Notes: generated from the sequence alone by a model not told the origin. A stretch of 64,000 nucleotides of DNA from Agarophyton chilense (GCA_030374765.1 JARGXX010000095.1:2232001-2296000); one strand, 5' to 3'. Counted from the first letter of the stretch, positions 11,228 to 20,596 are shown. A program made the numbers and translations.

Positions 11228-12999
11228 TTATGTAGGGCTTCCCGTTCTTCTTAATTGTATGGCTGTAGGAGCACAGAGAACAATACATGTCTTGTCTTTC
11301 ACCCTCCTATGCAACTCTCTCCGACGTAGTCTCGGCTTTTTGTCGTCATCACGATTGTACATTTCGACGACATTGCGACGATACACTGACCAAAGGTTCA
11401 CGGAATTTTTGCCACACTGTTGAGAAATTTCTTTAGTACTGGCACAAGTTACTTTTTTTGAGCTTTGTTCTGCAGCAACCACGTACTCGTTAGCAAGTTG
11501 GAGTGCAAAATCAGCAAACGAAGCACATTTAGAGACACCCTTTCGGTGTACTCTATACCACTTTCCTCTGCACTCTTCGAACTGACCCGGTAGTCGTCTT
11601 TTACGCCTTGCTACTGAAAAACGGTGAACAGCAGCAGCGTTGTTGACTTGGGCGCAAAGAAAGCGCCCAATGATTCTGTCGATGGGATTCTCACCACTGT
11701 TTTTGTAACAGAGGCTAGTCATTGCCCTGCTAAACTCATCGACACCTCTTTCCAGGTAGTTCCAGTAAACGAACGCAGTTGGAAGAATCATCCTCGCCGG
11801 AGGCAAAGTACCACAATTGCGAGCAAGAGTCTTGTAAGCTTGACTCAAACTATAATATGATGCAAATGAATGTAAGTCAGAAGCATGAAAAGTCTGTAAA
11901 AGGTCATCGTACTCATTCGGTATGGCAGAAGCTCCTTTTCCAACCCATTCAAATGCTCCGACACTAATTGCTCAGAGTATATAGGTATATATTGCCTTCA
12001 AACTCTCATGAAACTCCAAGATTGCAATGTATATCACTTGACCAACCGCACAATTACTCCCCTTGGCCAGAACAAACATGACGCATTTCAGATTGAAGGA
12101 TAAAGCGTGATGCACACACTGAATGCGATACTCGGTGGACGGAATAAGAGCTTGAAACTATTTCAAGGATTCCTCATTCTGTCCGATGTCGTTGATATAC
12201 GTAATAAGGGCAAAGTTGTGTCTCCTCTGTCGTGCGGCTTCAATTGTATTTAACGCTGTCATTGTCTTGATTTCCACTGCGCATCCAACAAGTTCATCGT
12301 AATTGTCTGTAAAACAAAGCACGGCCTCAGGACTGTCGGAAATCATAGGATCTGTTTTCGAAGACACCAATCCAGTTTTCGAATGTACTCGACTTTCAAT
12401 TTTCGTTCCACAAACTGCGAGTCGTTAGAGCAAAAAAATGTGCCGGAAGTGACCAGATTGTTATCAAAGAGGAGAGGCAGAGCCTTTAGTGCCTGCGTTT
12501 CATTGAAGCTGCCTTCCTTTATTCCAGCTGGGCTAACCAATGGCTTCATGACCCACGAGCTTAGTGACTTCCTGTAAAGTCGATCGAGAAGTTTTTGTGT
12601 TTTCAATTCTCGTCTTTGGGAGGGTGTGAGATCTGCTGAAGAGAATATGGTCAATGTGAGTCCCCCATTACGAACATTTTCCTGAAGTTCTAAAACTTTC
12701 CCAATTAGCTGGGACTTGCGCAGTGATTGTGATTGTCGATGTCCTATGGCGCTCATCATTGACATTATGTCGATCTTGGTACTGGATTGGAGCGTCCCAT
12801 TTGTTGCAGACATAATGATCGATTCTGCATTATGTTGATGTTCCGTGCTAGGCGCAGAGGTTACGACAACATTCATTGTATGACAAAATACTGATAGTTT
12901 TGACGTCGAGCGCTGTTTCGTCTCCTCTTCGCCAGTGAAAAACGTGATATCAGTATTTCCAATACGCTTTCCAGCCACCAGGAATGTAAGTGCTTCCAT
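11228..12999 (-). pseudogene. PD-(D/E)XK nuclease-like ORF relic in the piggyBac-like element
   Basis: Three collinear minus-strand segments (12343-12999, 12158-12370 extended to about 11990, and 11228-11848). In order they show SWVMKPLVSPAGIKEGSFNETQAL, where GSxNE resembles motif I of YqaJ-type nucleases. Next comes DELVGCAVEIKTMT, the ExK core. After one TAG (12158-12160) the same phase reads STEYRIQCVHHALSF, like the YxxQxxH/Q motif that follows ExK in this fold. The last segment has FVYWNYLERGVDEFSR, reminiscent of the YN-K-GVD block of piggyBac C-termini, and ends with a basic tail. The nuclease assignment is motif-based inference; the frame changes show the copy is dead. Confidence 0.5.
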
Positions 13000-13014
13000 G
13001 CTGTCCTCGCTGTC

Positions 13015-14265
13015 TTACGCCAACGCACGCAGAAACGCTTGAGACTTACGTGAAGTAAATTGAAATGCCCTGCTTAAAAACCACCCTGGGTCCTGCGACT
13101 GTAATAAAGTTGCTTCATCCACACGAGACATTACCTGACTAACTCTCATTCTCGGTAGAGAAACGGCAATATCGTTTTCATAACCGTCGTTTTTAACATT
13201 TGTTGTGACGGAACTGTCAAAGACAAGGTGAAAAAGTTCTCCTTGCTTTGAACTGGATTGCTTCTGATGGCCAGCATTTGGGATGAGAGTAAATTTTGTG
13301 GCAGAAAACAAACGGTCGTTGTTATAGTATATCTCTGCAATGCGGCCACTGAAGCTCTCACGATACAATGCGGCTACCACAGCGCGACCAGACAATGTGT
13401 TTGGCTTCCTCCGAGCGCTGTATATAGCTCTACAGCCCCGTTCACTTACAACAACGCCTTGGTGTCTTTTCCGAATTGCTCAATCTCCAAAAAAAAAGGA
13501 TATTCCATACTTCGTTTGTGCGTACCAAGTCCTGTTGCACTTAGCCTATCGTTGATTTAGTCGATTGTCGCTCTGCCGTTTTAGCCTCTATCCGATGCAA
13601 ATATGGAGTCCACCATAGGTCCCACAGGACAAGCAGTCGGGACTCCTTGTACAAGTCGCACAAGCCGTTCCCAGACACGGATTAATTTTCTCCCCCGGTC
13701 TAAAGTAGTGACTGGCCAGAAATACAGTGTTCAGAACTTAACAAATTGCGTTATTAACTGGACCTAGAGCCTTTTGAGGATTGTTTACATGGGACATAGC
13801 TGTGAGCTGAGCCACAGCTTTGGATCGCAGCCATTGATGGGCGTCGTCAAGACTGAAAATAGTGATTCCAGGCACATACAGAAAAATGTGATTCACTAAC
13901 GCCAAGTAGTCTTCGAGTTGCGTAATCACTGCGTTCCCTCTCTATGGGAAATTGAACCATCCTTCAACAAATTCTTCCACTCTCTGCCTTCGGCTGACTG
14001 TGAAATATAGAGCCGACCAGATATCAGAGTAGCGTGTACCTGTAATCCCCATCTGGAAAAAGAAACACTTTTTGCGAGTTGCAGTAATTGTGCCGACTGT
14101 TGAAGAGTAAGATGATGCAAGAACCGGTAGTATTAATACTCCTTTAAATTCGAAAGTGGTAGTTGGCTCCTTCTGTCTCGAGAATAAAACCCGGTTTAGG
14201 CTTGCTGTAATTTTCGTCAAGATAAAGCCAGGAAGAAATACTTCAAGCACAGATAAGCTACTCAA
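13015..14265 (-). pseudogene. DDE_Tnp_1_7-like (piggyBac) transposase relic
   Basis: The segments in order: TTTFEFKGVLILPVLA, FFFQMGITGTRYSDIWSALYF and RRQRVEEFVEGWFNF at 13942-14265 match the family pattern around MGxxRFxxIWxxLRF and WxxVDxFV. After a frame change, 13930-13740 reads MCLESLFSVL then PINGCD, matching the family CVDESxSRW and PENGCE, but with the first catalytic Asp missing. Near 13597-13617 MVDSIFAS matches ADSYFAS with the second Asp retained. The last part (13015-13395) has GRIAEIYYNNDR and SLPRMRVSQVMSRVDE, near the place of the VDxHNxxRQ block. Several frameshifts make it non-functional. It sits upstream of the nuclease-like relic on the same strand. Confidence 0.6.
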
Positions 14266-14677
14266 GTTTGTCGCAGACCCAATTTCCGAACAGTTCTTTG
14301 TTTGATGTATCCCCCGAGTAACGTTTTCCAGAATCGATTCGTGTCGGTAATATATCGTGTACCGAGCAGCGCGTTGATTCCATCCACATCAATCGACAAT
14401 GGTCGAAATGGCGACGAATGTTCCCAATCCTTAAGCCCCCCCCCCCCCACCCCCTAATGTTTTCACGATGAGTTCTGCCTCGTAAATGGTCTTGACAGCT
14501 TCTGTTGGAGTCTATAGAATCAATACTGCTGTCCATAATGTTTCCAACTCCATCGTTGAAAAGCGAAGACCAGACATCTTCCACTGCAGTCCGCCTAGCT
14601 TCGAAAGCATTTGTCGAAATCATACTGCTTTGTCGTGCTGGACACACACCCGAGTTTTCAACACGCAATTGAAGCAA

Positions 14678-14989
14678 TTATTCTTCAGATATATGTGAAT
14701 CATCTTCTGCTGTGTCCAGTTCACTTTCTGAGCTGTCGTTTCCAAATGTACTTTCAATATTCTGCAACAAAGTAAATGGTTCATCCTCATTTTCTTCTGT
14801 CGTGATGAGATCGTGAAGAAGAGTGCGCTGAACAAAGTCCTCTGGTTCGTAAGAAAATGAATTGTTGCAATCATTAGACATCGGTGTGAGTGATGGCAGA
14901 ACAGTTGCAGTTTCTTCATGATTATTTGAAGGGCTATGGTCCTGGAGCGTATCTTTAGGAAAAGTTTCCAGATCGTAAGATAGAGTCAT
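14678..14989 (-). pseudogene. Acidic N-terminal ORF of the piggyBac-like element, 103 residues
   Basis: Starts with ATG at 14989 and ends in an acidic stretch (NDSSESELDTAEDDSHISEE). Acidic, Ser/Asp-rich N-termini are usual for piggyBac transposases, and this is the first frame inside the right end. It is interrupted before the catalytic part. A run of 13 C (14436-14448) further downstream may have caused one of the frame losses. Confidence 0.45.
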
Positions 14990-15200
14990 TTCATTTGGAT
15001 GATTGCTACTATTCGTCAGACACAGATCAGCTTGCGTATCTGTTGCTACATCGTCACCATTCTAGGGGGTGTGAGCGGTGTTTCGAATCGGGGACGGCTG
15101 AAATGTGTCAACTTGTCGACAGGATCGTTGACATGAGGCTATGAAGGAACGAGAGGATGGAGTTGGCATCATCACGAACACTTGAATTCACGACTGTTCT

Positions 15201-15392
15201 GGGGTGAGGCGGTGCCGTTGGGTGATGGTGTGGTCTCAGTGGGTGAGGTTTGGGGTGATTTTCACCCTCAGAATGGGTGAGGATCACCCACCGGCGGGAC
15301 CTGCTCACCGTGAGTGGGTGAGGTGGGACTGCATAACCCAAAACTCACCCAAATAAAAGGTGTTGAAAAATCCTCAACCAGGGGGAACGGGG
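15201..15392 (-). repeat. Right terminal inverted repeat of the piggyBac-like element
   Basis: Inverted partner of 10503-10695 with the same order of GGGTGA boxes. It ends AACGGGG next to the flanking TTAT. Confidence 0.9.
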
Positions 15393-15611
15393 TTATACTT
15401 ACAGTGCCAAAAGCGCATCAAATCCGCAGCTTTTTGCCTCAGCACGAAAACCAAGATCCATCCAGGAAGATAAATCTCCTTTCATTATATAAAACTTAAG
15501 TATTCCCTTCGCTTGATGTCGAATTAAAAAAGCGCGCGTAGTCTACCATACACTAATGCCCTCCTCTTTAATAGAAAATGCCAGTCCCCATCTGAACTGC
15601 CATGACGAGAT

Positions 15612-15756
15612 GTGCTCGAGCACAACATGAACTGCAATCTTGAGACTCTCAGAGTGGCCATATTCGAACGATTTGAGCACAATGTCTCTTGGCAGGCCCT
15701 CGCCGCGAAATACTCTATCTCAGTTGGTGTTTTGCGTCGAAAGTTCGCCTCATGGT
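15612..15756 (+). pseudogene. 5' part of a pogo/Tigger-like transposase gene, split by the chromovirus
   Basis: Reads from ATG 15612 through NLETLRVAIFERFEHNVSWQALAAKYSISVGVLRRKFASW, a psq-type helix-turn-helix (AAxxYxIxxxTLRRK). The frame stops abruptly at the chromoviral LTR. The continuation is at 27554; the target duplication ATGGT (15752-15756 and 27554-27558) joins the two halves at the Trp codon. Confidence 0.7.
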
Positions 15757-16678
15757 TGTGGAGCAAAACCCGGCGACGGGAAGTGCTCTCAAGGTGTTCG
15801 AAGCCTTGCTCCCTGGGGGAGGCAGACTCAGAGACAGAGCCCTCCGTTCCACCCGTAGTGTGGGGTGTAACTCTCACGGGGGATTCCGGCAGTACCGACG
15901 GAGGTGAGGGGTAGAAACCGTTGGATCGGGAATGGGTATGGGTATCCCAAGAAATGGGGGAAAATCCGGCGAAGAGGAAAAACGGGGCGAGGGTCGGGCA
16001 CTAACAGGCACCGGACCCGAGAACCAGAAAAGGGGCGAAACAACAAAAGAAACCCAATACAGGGGCGAAAACCTGTCCTCGAAAGGAAACACAAAAAGTA
16101 CGCAACAAGTAAGCAGAACCCCCACGGGGTATCGTGCACGCAGGTCGTCTGAGCGGTCCCAAGGGGGTGGTTGCACGGAACCCAAACGTGGGCACTCTCC
16201 AAGTGAAGTCGTGTCCCTACGCAGGCGTTGCTAACCAGAGCCCGTTCCGGGTTGTAAGGCCGAAACGATGGCGACGAAGAACCTCTAAAGGTATCAAAGA
16301 CCAACCTTGGTTACCATTTACTCTGAGCTTCTGACTGTCAGATCTCGTCTCCCTAAGTAGGGCCCGCTAACTAAACTCTACTAATTACAGCAGTGCACAC
16401 CTGCTCAGGGCCATACACGTGGAGATCCCACTGCCAGGGCCCAAAAGTCCAACGTTCTAACAAATATCCGAAAATCGGTGCCAAAATTAAGCCACGTGTA
16501 TCACGGGGCCAATCCAACCATGGGCCATCCGAATCTTCCCTTATAGGCGAACTCTAACCAGAAAACAGTGCCACCTCAGCACACCTTAGAGGGGATCATA
16601 GTCATAACCCTCGGAGGGTTCAACCCTCATTCTATGAGTTGTATCTTCAAGTATCCTCTTACTGGGCGTTGCTCTACA
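15757..16678 (-). repeat. 3' LTR of the chromovirus (left copy)
   Basis: 922 bp, near-identical direct repeat of 26633-27553, starting TGTGGAGC and ending CTCTACA. It is flanked outside by the target duplication ATGGT and inside by the polypurine tract. Confidence 0.95.
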
Positions 16679-16691
16679 TCTTTCCCTCCTT
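16679..16691 (-). promoter_or_regulatory. Polypurine tract of the chromovirus
   Basis: On the minus strand AAGGAGGGAAAGA runs directly into the 3' LTR. That is the expected position and composition of the plus-strand primer. Confidence 0.8.
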
Positions 16692-16759
16692 AAGACGAGG
16701 AAGAACATTCCGAGCCGCGGGTGTCTCGCTTTCCGGTCACTATATATACTTCTCTCCCA

Positions 16760-18469
16760 ATGGGGTCCTTCACCACTTCTGAGGATCGCCACAAAACCGG
16801 CACATCGGTACAACTTTCTTTTACTCCTCCGACTTTCGGCAATAAGCAACTTCTCGCAACAGCAGTCTCAACCAGCCCTCTTAAGGGAATGAACCCATGC
16901 GTCATCAACCCACTCTCGGGGCTGTCGGCCTCCGCGCCGGCGGACAACGAAACTCCCCAGGGTGGATATTTCTCTGGTTTGTATGCGGCTCCGTCAGGTA
17001 CCGAACCTTCCGCCTCGGCGAGCAACCGACATCCTCAGGAGGATTTGGACATTAACGCAGTGGCGTGGAACTCCGCTCATGCGATGCCCTTGGTAGCAAA
17101 CTCCAGAGGTTGGATCTCAAACGAATCCTTTCGAAGGTGGAGTCCCCTTACCGATCCGGTGCTATATTCCCGCGCTCCGTGGTTCCATCGGACAGCGGTT
17201 CGCGACGATGAGCTCATCGACTCCTACGTGGAGGACGGCTTATTGCCGGGTGGTTTACCTGTCGAGGTTGTACGTTCTCCCGATTGGAGGGCGCGGGTAG
17301 CCATAGAGCCTCAGTATCTATACCGCGGACGCGGGGAGTCCCTGGACAAGGCGCGCTCAGCGATGGCGGCTCTGGCCTACCAGCGATTGGAGAGGTCACG
17401 CTTTGACCATCTGGTTCCCCCGGAGTACGGGTTCGATGTCGCCTATTACCGCACGTACGGTGGGGTCTCCTACGGGGATAACCTGGCAGCCTTTTCCGAA
17501 GCCGGATTCCGCGGACCGGTTCTTCCTCTCCGAGAAGATATGCTCCAATGGAGTCGTCCCATCCTTCGGGCTGAATTCAGGTACCTTCAACGGCAGTTTA
17601 CCCAGTATGGGTTCGATCGACGCGTGCGCTTCGAGCGCCGCTCGCGCTCCCGTTTCGGGTTCCTTGTCCCGTATCCTCACGTGGAACTGGAGCGTATCCG
17701 TAACACGGCGAAGTTTGGGCGATTCGTGCCCCTTCCAGCTTGGTTGAGTAAGGTCGAGGTCCCCCGAGGGTGCTTTGCTGAACTGCCCCCGTGCATCTAC
17801 TATATTGGGTCTCGTTTGATGCACGGCCCGAACTCGGGATACTGGGCCCTCGTTGCAGCCGAGTGGGCAGCCCGCGTAGCGGCGCACCTCCTCTGGGATG
17901 CTCATGACCATTTCCGTATCTGGTATATTCCTCCGATGCTACGGACCATCATGCGTCAGATCGACCTTGTCCCAGCGTTGGGTTCGGTCAGCAACGTGCA
18001 GGACCTGTATCCAATCTTGGACGTGATCGACAACACCCAATGGGATCGAGTTCCAGTGGACAATCAGCCCGCAGGGGAAGGATCCGCGCGAGACAAGTCT
18101 CCTGGCCGGTACGATCCGGGCTCCGGTAACTGGGTCTATTACAATCCCTTCGAAGGGGTTCGCATCAGCGCGGCGCAAGCACGGGCGCTGATGGACTCGC
18201 CTCGACCGATACCGGTGGGACACCTGACGGGGTTCATTTATACCGACGATTACGAGTACGAGCCTCCAGTAGACCTGGACGATGCAGCGTTGGATAACGA
18301 CATGCCAGCTCCTAGTGGAGTACTCCCTGTGGAGCCATCTGCACCCTTCCAACCAGTGGGAACGACCTCAGCTGCGGCGGCATGCATCCGGTGGCGGTCC
18401 ATCTGCTCCCCCCGGGTGGAGTGTGGACACCCTTGCGCAGGTGCCGGTTGCCACTCCGCAAGCGGATAG
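16760..18469 (+). CDS. Antisense ORF of unknown function between chromodomain and 3' LTR
   Basis: A long frame on the strand opposite to gag-pol; the open frame extends to a GTG at 16721, but the first ATG is 16760, giving about 569 residues. It begins just inside the 3' LTR. The N-terminal 110 residues are Ser/Pro/Ala-rich. The middle is dense in Arg, Tyr and aromatic residues (QWSRPILRAEFRYLQRQFTQYGF, RFERRSRSRFGF) with a possible helix-rich segment (GYWALVAAEWAARVAAHLL). The C-terminus contains an acidic patch (DLDDAALDNDMP). No enzyme motif or transmembrane pattern is recognised. TATATATA lies about 12 bp before the ATG, too close to be its TATA box. Large antisense ORFs in the 3' region are known in some plant Gypsy elements; homology to those cannot be judged here. 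Confidence 0.6.
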   Translation: MGSFTTSEDRHKTGTSVQLSFTPPTFGNKQLLATAVSTSPLKGMNPCVINPLSGLSASAPADNETPQGGYFSGLYAAPSGTEPSASASNRHPQEDLDINAVAWNSAHAMPLVANSRGWISNESFRRWSPLTDPVLYSRAPWFHRTAVRDDELIDSYVEDGLLPGGLPVEVVRSPDWRARVAIEPQYLYRGRGESLDKARSAMAALAYQRLERSRFDHLVPPEYGFDVAYYRTYGGVSYGDNLAAFSEAGFRGPVLPLREDMLQWSRPILRAEFRYLQRQFTQYGFDRRVRFERRSRSRFGFLVPYPHVELERIRNTAKFGRFVPLPAWLSKVEVPRGCFAELPPCIYYIGSRLMHGPNSGYWALVAAEWAARVAAHLLWDAHDHFRIWYIPPMLRTIMRQIDLVPALGSVSNVQDLYPILDVIDNTQWDRVPVDNQPAGEGSARDKSPGRYDPGSGNWVYYNPFEGVRISAAQARALMDSPRPIPVGHLTGFIYTDDYEYEPPVDLDDAALDNDMPAPSGVLPVEPSAPFQPVGTTSAAAACIRWRSICSPRVECGHPCAGAGCHSASG

Positions 18470-18611
18470 TGTGCGACAATGCCTCGTGAACGCGGGCATT
18501 CCGATTCCCCCGGGTATGACGGATGTGAGCCAGATGTTGGCTTTCGCCTCGGCGTACCATCAGGGTCAGAATCCCAACGGTGGGGCGGGTCCCTCCTCGG
18601 GCTTTCCGTAG
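18370..18611 (+). pseudogene. Frame-shifted C-terminal extension of the antisense ORF
   Basis: In the +1 frame the sequence near the end of the antisense ORF continues as plausible protein: GGGPSAPPGWSVDTLAQVPV, then VRQCLVNAGIPIPPGMTDVS, then MLAFASAYHQGQNPNGG, stopping at TAG 18609-18611. The annotated frame over the same bases gives a Cys/Arg-rich end (IRWRSICSPRVECGHPC) that looks like noise. A single-base frameshift near 18370-18380 or programmed frameshifting would explain this. Which one cannot be settled from one copy. Confidence 0.5.
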
Positions 18612-18639
18612 TTCCGCCTTCGGGCAATTGTAGAGTCCA

Positions 18640-19000
18640 TAGCTTGGCGACAATAGTAAACTTCTGATATTTGCATAACTTCTTTTCTTCTTCCTTTCTA
18701 GGATCTTAACTTCTACTTCATCTTCTTCATTCCATCTTAGGATCTTCTTCATCCTCCTCCCTTCCTAGGGTCCAATCTTCTTCTTAATCTCCTTCTCCAC
18801 TTCGTGGGTCTTCTTTTCCTTCTTCATCATAAACTGTCCCGATAACCGGTGTTGTGTTCCCCGGTTAACGGCGCTAGGCCGAGGGCCAGTAGACATTCCC
18901 TCTCAATACGTGTTCTTCGGGATACTCTCCTCAATTCCTCTTCAGAGGTCCAACATCTTCCTCACTTCGAGGTCGCATCCACACCAGTTCCCGTGGTGGC
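18640..19000. other. Pyrimidine-rich spacer in the chromovirus (purine-rich in element sense)
   Basis: About 170 bases (18660-18835) are dominated by CTTCTTC/TTCTTCC blocks on the plus strand, so the element RNA is a long GAAGAAG-rich purine tract here. It separates the antisense ORF from the chromodomain. It could be low-complexity drift or a secondary plus-strand priming region. Confidence 0.5.
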
Positions 19001-19291
19001 TTACCCGACTTGGGCACGATCCAGATTTGGAGGCAAGGTTACCCGAGCGCGTCGGTGATAGGATAAAACCTTAGACCTCGAAAGGCGCTCAATGGGTTCC
19101 ACTGTATCCTCATCAGGCGAGAATCCGTACCATCGGACTTGGTAGCGAACTTCTCCCTCGGGGGTGTAGATGTGACGCACGATGCGATCGATAACGAATT
19201 CCTGCGGGTACACTTTTCCCTGTTCGGGCTTCTCTTCCATCTTGGAACGCTCTAGTTCCCTTGAGGGTTTCAACGTAGGGTCTAGACACAC
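19001..19291 (-). CDS. Chromodomain ORF of the chromovirus
   Basis: A 96-residue frame (open from a GTG; no ATG upstream in frame was found). Residues about 27-75 read YPQEFVIDRIVRHIYTPEGE, then VRYQVRWYGFSPDEDTVEPIERL: the chromodomain pattern ExIxxxR...YxVxWxGxxxxxxTWEPxxxL, with V in place of the second Trp. Chromodomains at the end of integrase direct insertion of chromoviruses to modified chromatin. It has the same phase as pol, but stops in 19292-19841 separate it from the tail. It may be reached by splicing or frameshift, or the connection may be broken in this copy. Confidence 0.7.
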   Translation of the reverse strand: MCLDPTLKPSRELERSKMEEKPEQGKVYPQEFVIDRIVRHIYTPEGEVRYQVRWYGFSPDEDTVEPIERLSRSKVLSYHRRARVTLPPNLDRAQVG

Positions 19292-19576
19292 CCCGGTGGG
19301 TTCTTTTCCGTGTTGCGAGCGGGTCTCAGCACTTCGTCCAAACGGCGTCGAGTGGCCTGTGGGCTACGTTCTAACTTCCGTCTACGGAATCAAATCGGCC
19401 CAGTTTTAAGTTCTTCTCAAAGCTGAGATCTTCCCGATAGCAACTGTGTTCTTAGATTTTGTGACGGTTGAGAAACCGCGACGCGGTAGCGTCTCCAATC
19501 TCAGGGGGGTAAGACTTCAACGTCAACCCGAGCTACGGGGACGAAGGTTGCTCTTGTGCAACGCGCCTTGCGACGG

Positions 19577-19675
19577 AGGCGGTTTGCGCGACGGTTGGTC
19601 GTTACAGCCTTTTGATTGGCTCGGTGAGGCGGTTTGCGCGACGGTTGGTCGTCAGAGCCTTTTGATTGACTCGGT
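19577..19675. repeat. Tandem duplication, two copies of 50 bp
   Basis: AGGCGGTTTGCGCGACGGTT...GACTCGGTG occurs twice with period 50 (19577-19626 and 19627-19675) and few differences. It lies between the pol tail and the chromodomain, in the stretch where the frame is lost. Confidence 0.85.
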
Positions 19676-19840
19676 GCCATTCGACGTGTGCCACATAAAT
19701 GCGCGGGCGCCGGTTGCCACTCCGCAAGCGGATGTGAGGTGGCGCTTTCGACACGCGCTAGCACTCTCCTGAGCTGTCCCCGACGGGTCTCACTCATTTC
19801 TTTCCCATTCCTGGGGGTTCCAGTGTCTCCATAGGAGTTC

Positions 19841-20596
19841 CTATTCCCATTCCATAACGGAGAGCCAAATTTGGTCAACCTCGTCGTTTAGATCTTCCCC
19901 GTGCGGGTCCGCTGACACAGCTCGTTCTCGAGAAAGCGGGGTTTGAGTGTGCAACACCTCAGTGTCTTGTCCGCAGCGGCGGGTGATCTTCGGCTCTGTA
20001 GGCGTTCCGGGTGCGGAGTTCTCCACACGACTCTCCCTAGGCGAGGTTTCGTCATCTTTCCTGACGTCGTGCTCGGCTGGGTCGGCGGTGATGTCGCTAC
20101 CCATATGCTGGGGTTGTGACTTCTCTGTCGCCGGCTCGGTCGGGCTCGCCGTCTCACTGTGAGAACTAGATTTCCTGTTAGGGCGACTGGCTGACGCCGA
20201 AGCATCGTCCTGCGAAGGAACTAAGTCCTCCTTTCCCTCCTTAGGCGGAGAGCCAGGAGGCTTGATTACCTCCGGTGGGGGAGTAACTCTGTAAGAGTTC
20301 GTTGACTGGGCCCTTGAGGGAGCGGGCCCAGGTTCGGGAGTATCCGAAGTTTCCGGTAGGTCGGTTAAACCACGTTCCGGGTGCGGAAGTATAACGGGGC
20401 GGGTGTTCGAATCTCCGCCTGACGGGTTAACTTCCGTTGAATCATCCCCTGTGGAGGGCGTTGGTGCCGACACCACTTCCACATTTGGGTTGGGCGCTCG
20501 TGTGATGCGGTCCCTGGAGATCCGTTCGTGGCGGTTAGCGATATCCAATACCACCGTGTCCGGGTCTACAGAAACCACACGATAGGGTCCGTCCAC
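19841..20596 (-). CDS. C-terminal tail of pol downstream of an in-frame stop
   Basis: This 251-residue frame has the same phase as pol and continues it directly after the TAA at 20639-20641. It starts VDGPYRVVSVDPDTVVLDIA, the GPYxVxxxxxxxxVxL block that follows the integrase core in Gypsy elements (GPF/Y module). The rest is Pro/Ser/Glu-rich and disordered (PSTGDDSTEVNPSGGD, SPTEPATEKSQPQ). Such linkers often precede chromodomains. It would be made only by stop readthrough or in copies lacking the stop. Confidence 0.75.
   Translation of the reverse strand: MDGPYRVVSVDPDTVVLDIANRHERISRDRITRAPNPNVEVVSAPTPSTGDDSTEVNPSGGDSNTRPVILPHPERGLTDLPETSDTPEPGPAPSRAQSTNSYRVTPPPEVIKPPGSPPKEGKEDLVPSQDDASASASRPNRKSSSHSETASPTEPATEKSQPQHMGSDITADPAEHDVRKDDETSPRESRVENSAPGTPTEPKITRRCGQDTEVLHTQTPLSRERAVSADPHGEDLNDEVDQIWLSVMEWE

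Larger units (their letters stand above)
10503..15392 (-). mobile_element. piggyBac-like transposon with GGGTGA-rich inverted repeats and TTAT flanks
   Basis: Element of 4,890 bp. Both ends start CCCCGTTCCCCCTGG and form inverted repeats of about 192 bp (10503-10695 and 15201-15392). TTAT flanks both sides (10499-10502 and 15393-15396), which fits a 4-bp target duplication and resembles the TTAA of classic piggyBac. All recognisable coding is on the minus strand: an acidic ORF (14678-14989), a DDE_Tnp_1_7-like transposase relic (13015-14265) and a nuclease-like relic (11228-12999). The piggyBac assignment follows from the CCC-type termini, the TTAT flank and the transposase motifs. The termini are far longer than usual for the superfamily. 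Confidence 0.75.

Noticed and set aside
15828..16304. ORFs of 100-158 residues in both LTRs
   Set aside because: They are duplicated only because the LTRs are duplicated, occur on both strands, and have no motif.
16740..16748. TATATATA before the antisense ORF
   Set aside because: Only about 12 bp from the ATG, too close to serve as the TATA box of that ORF; it might act with a later start but there is no evidence.
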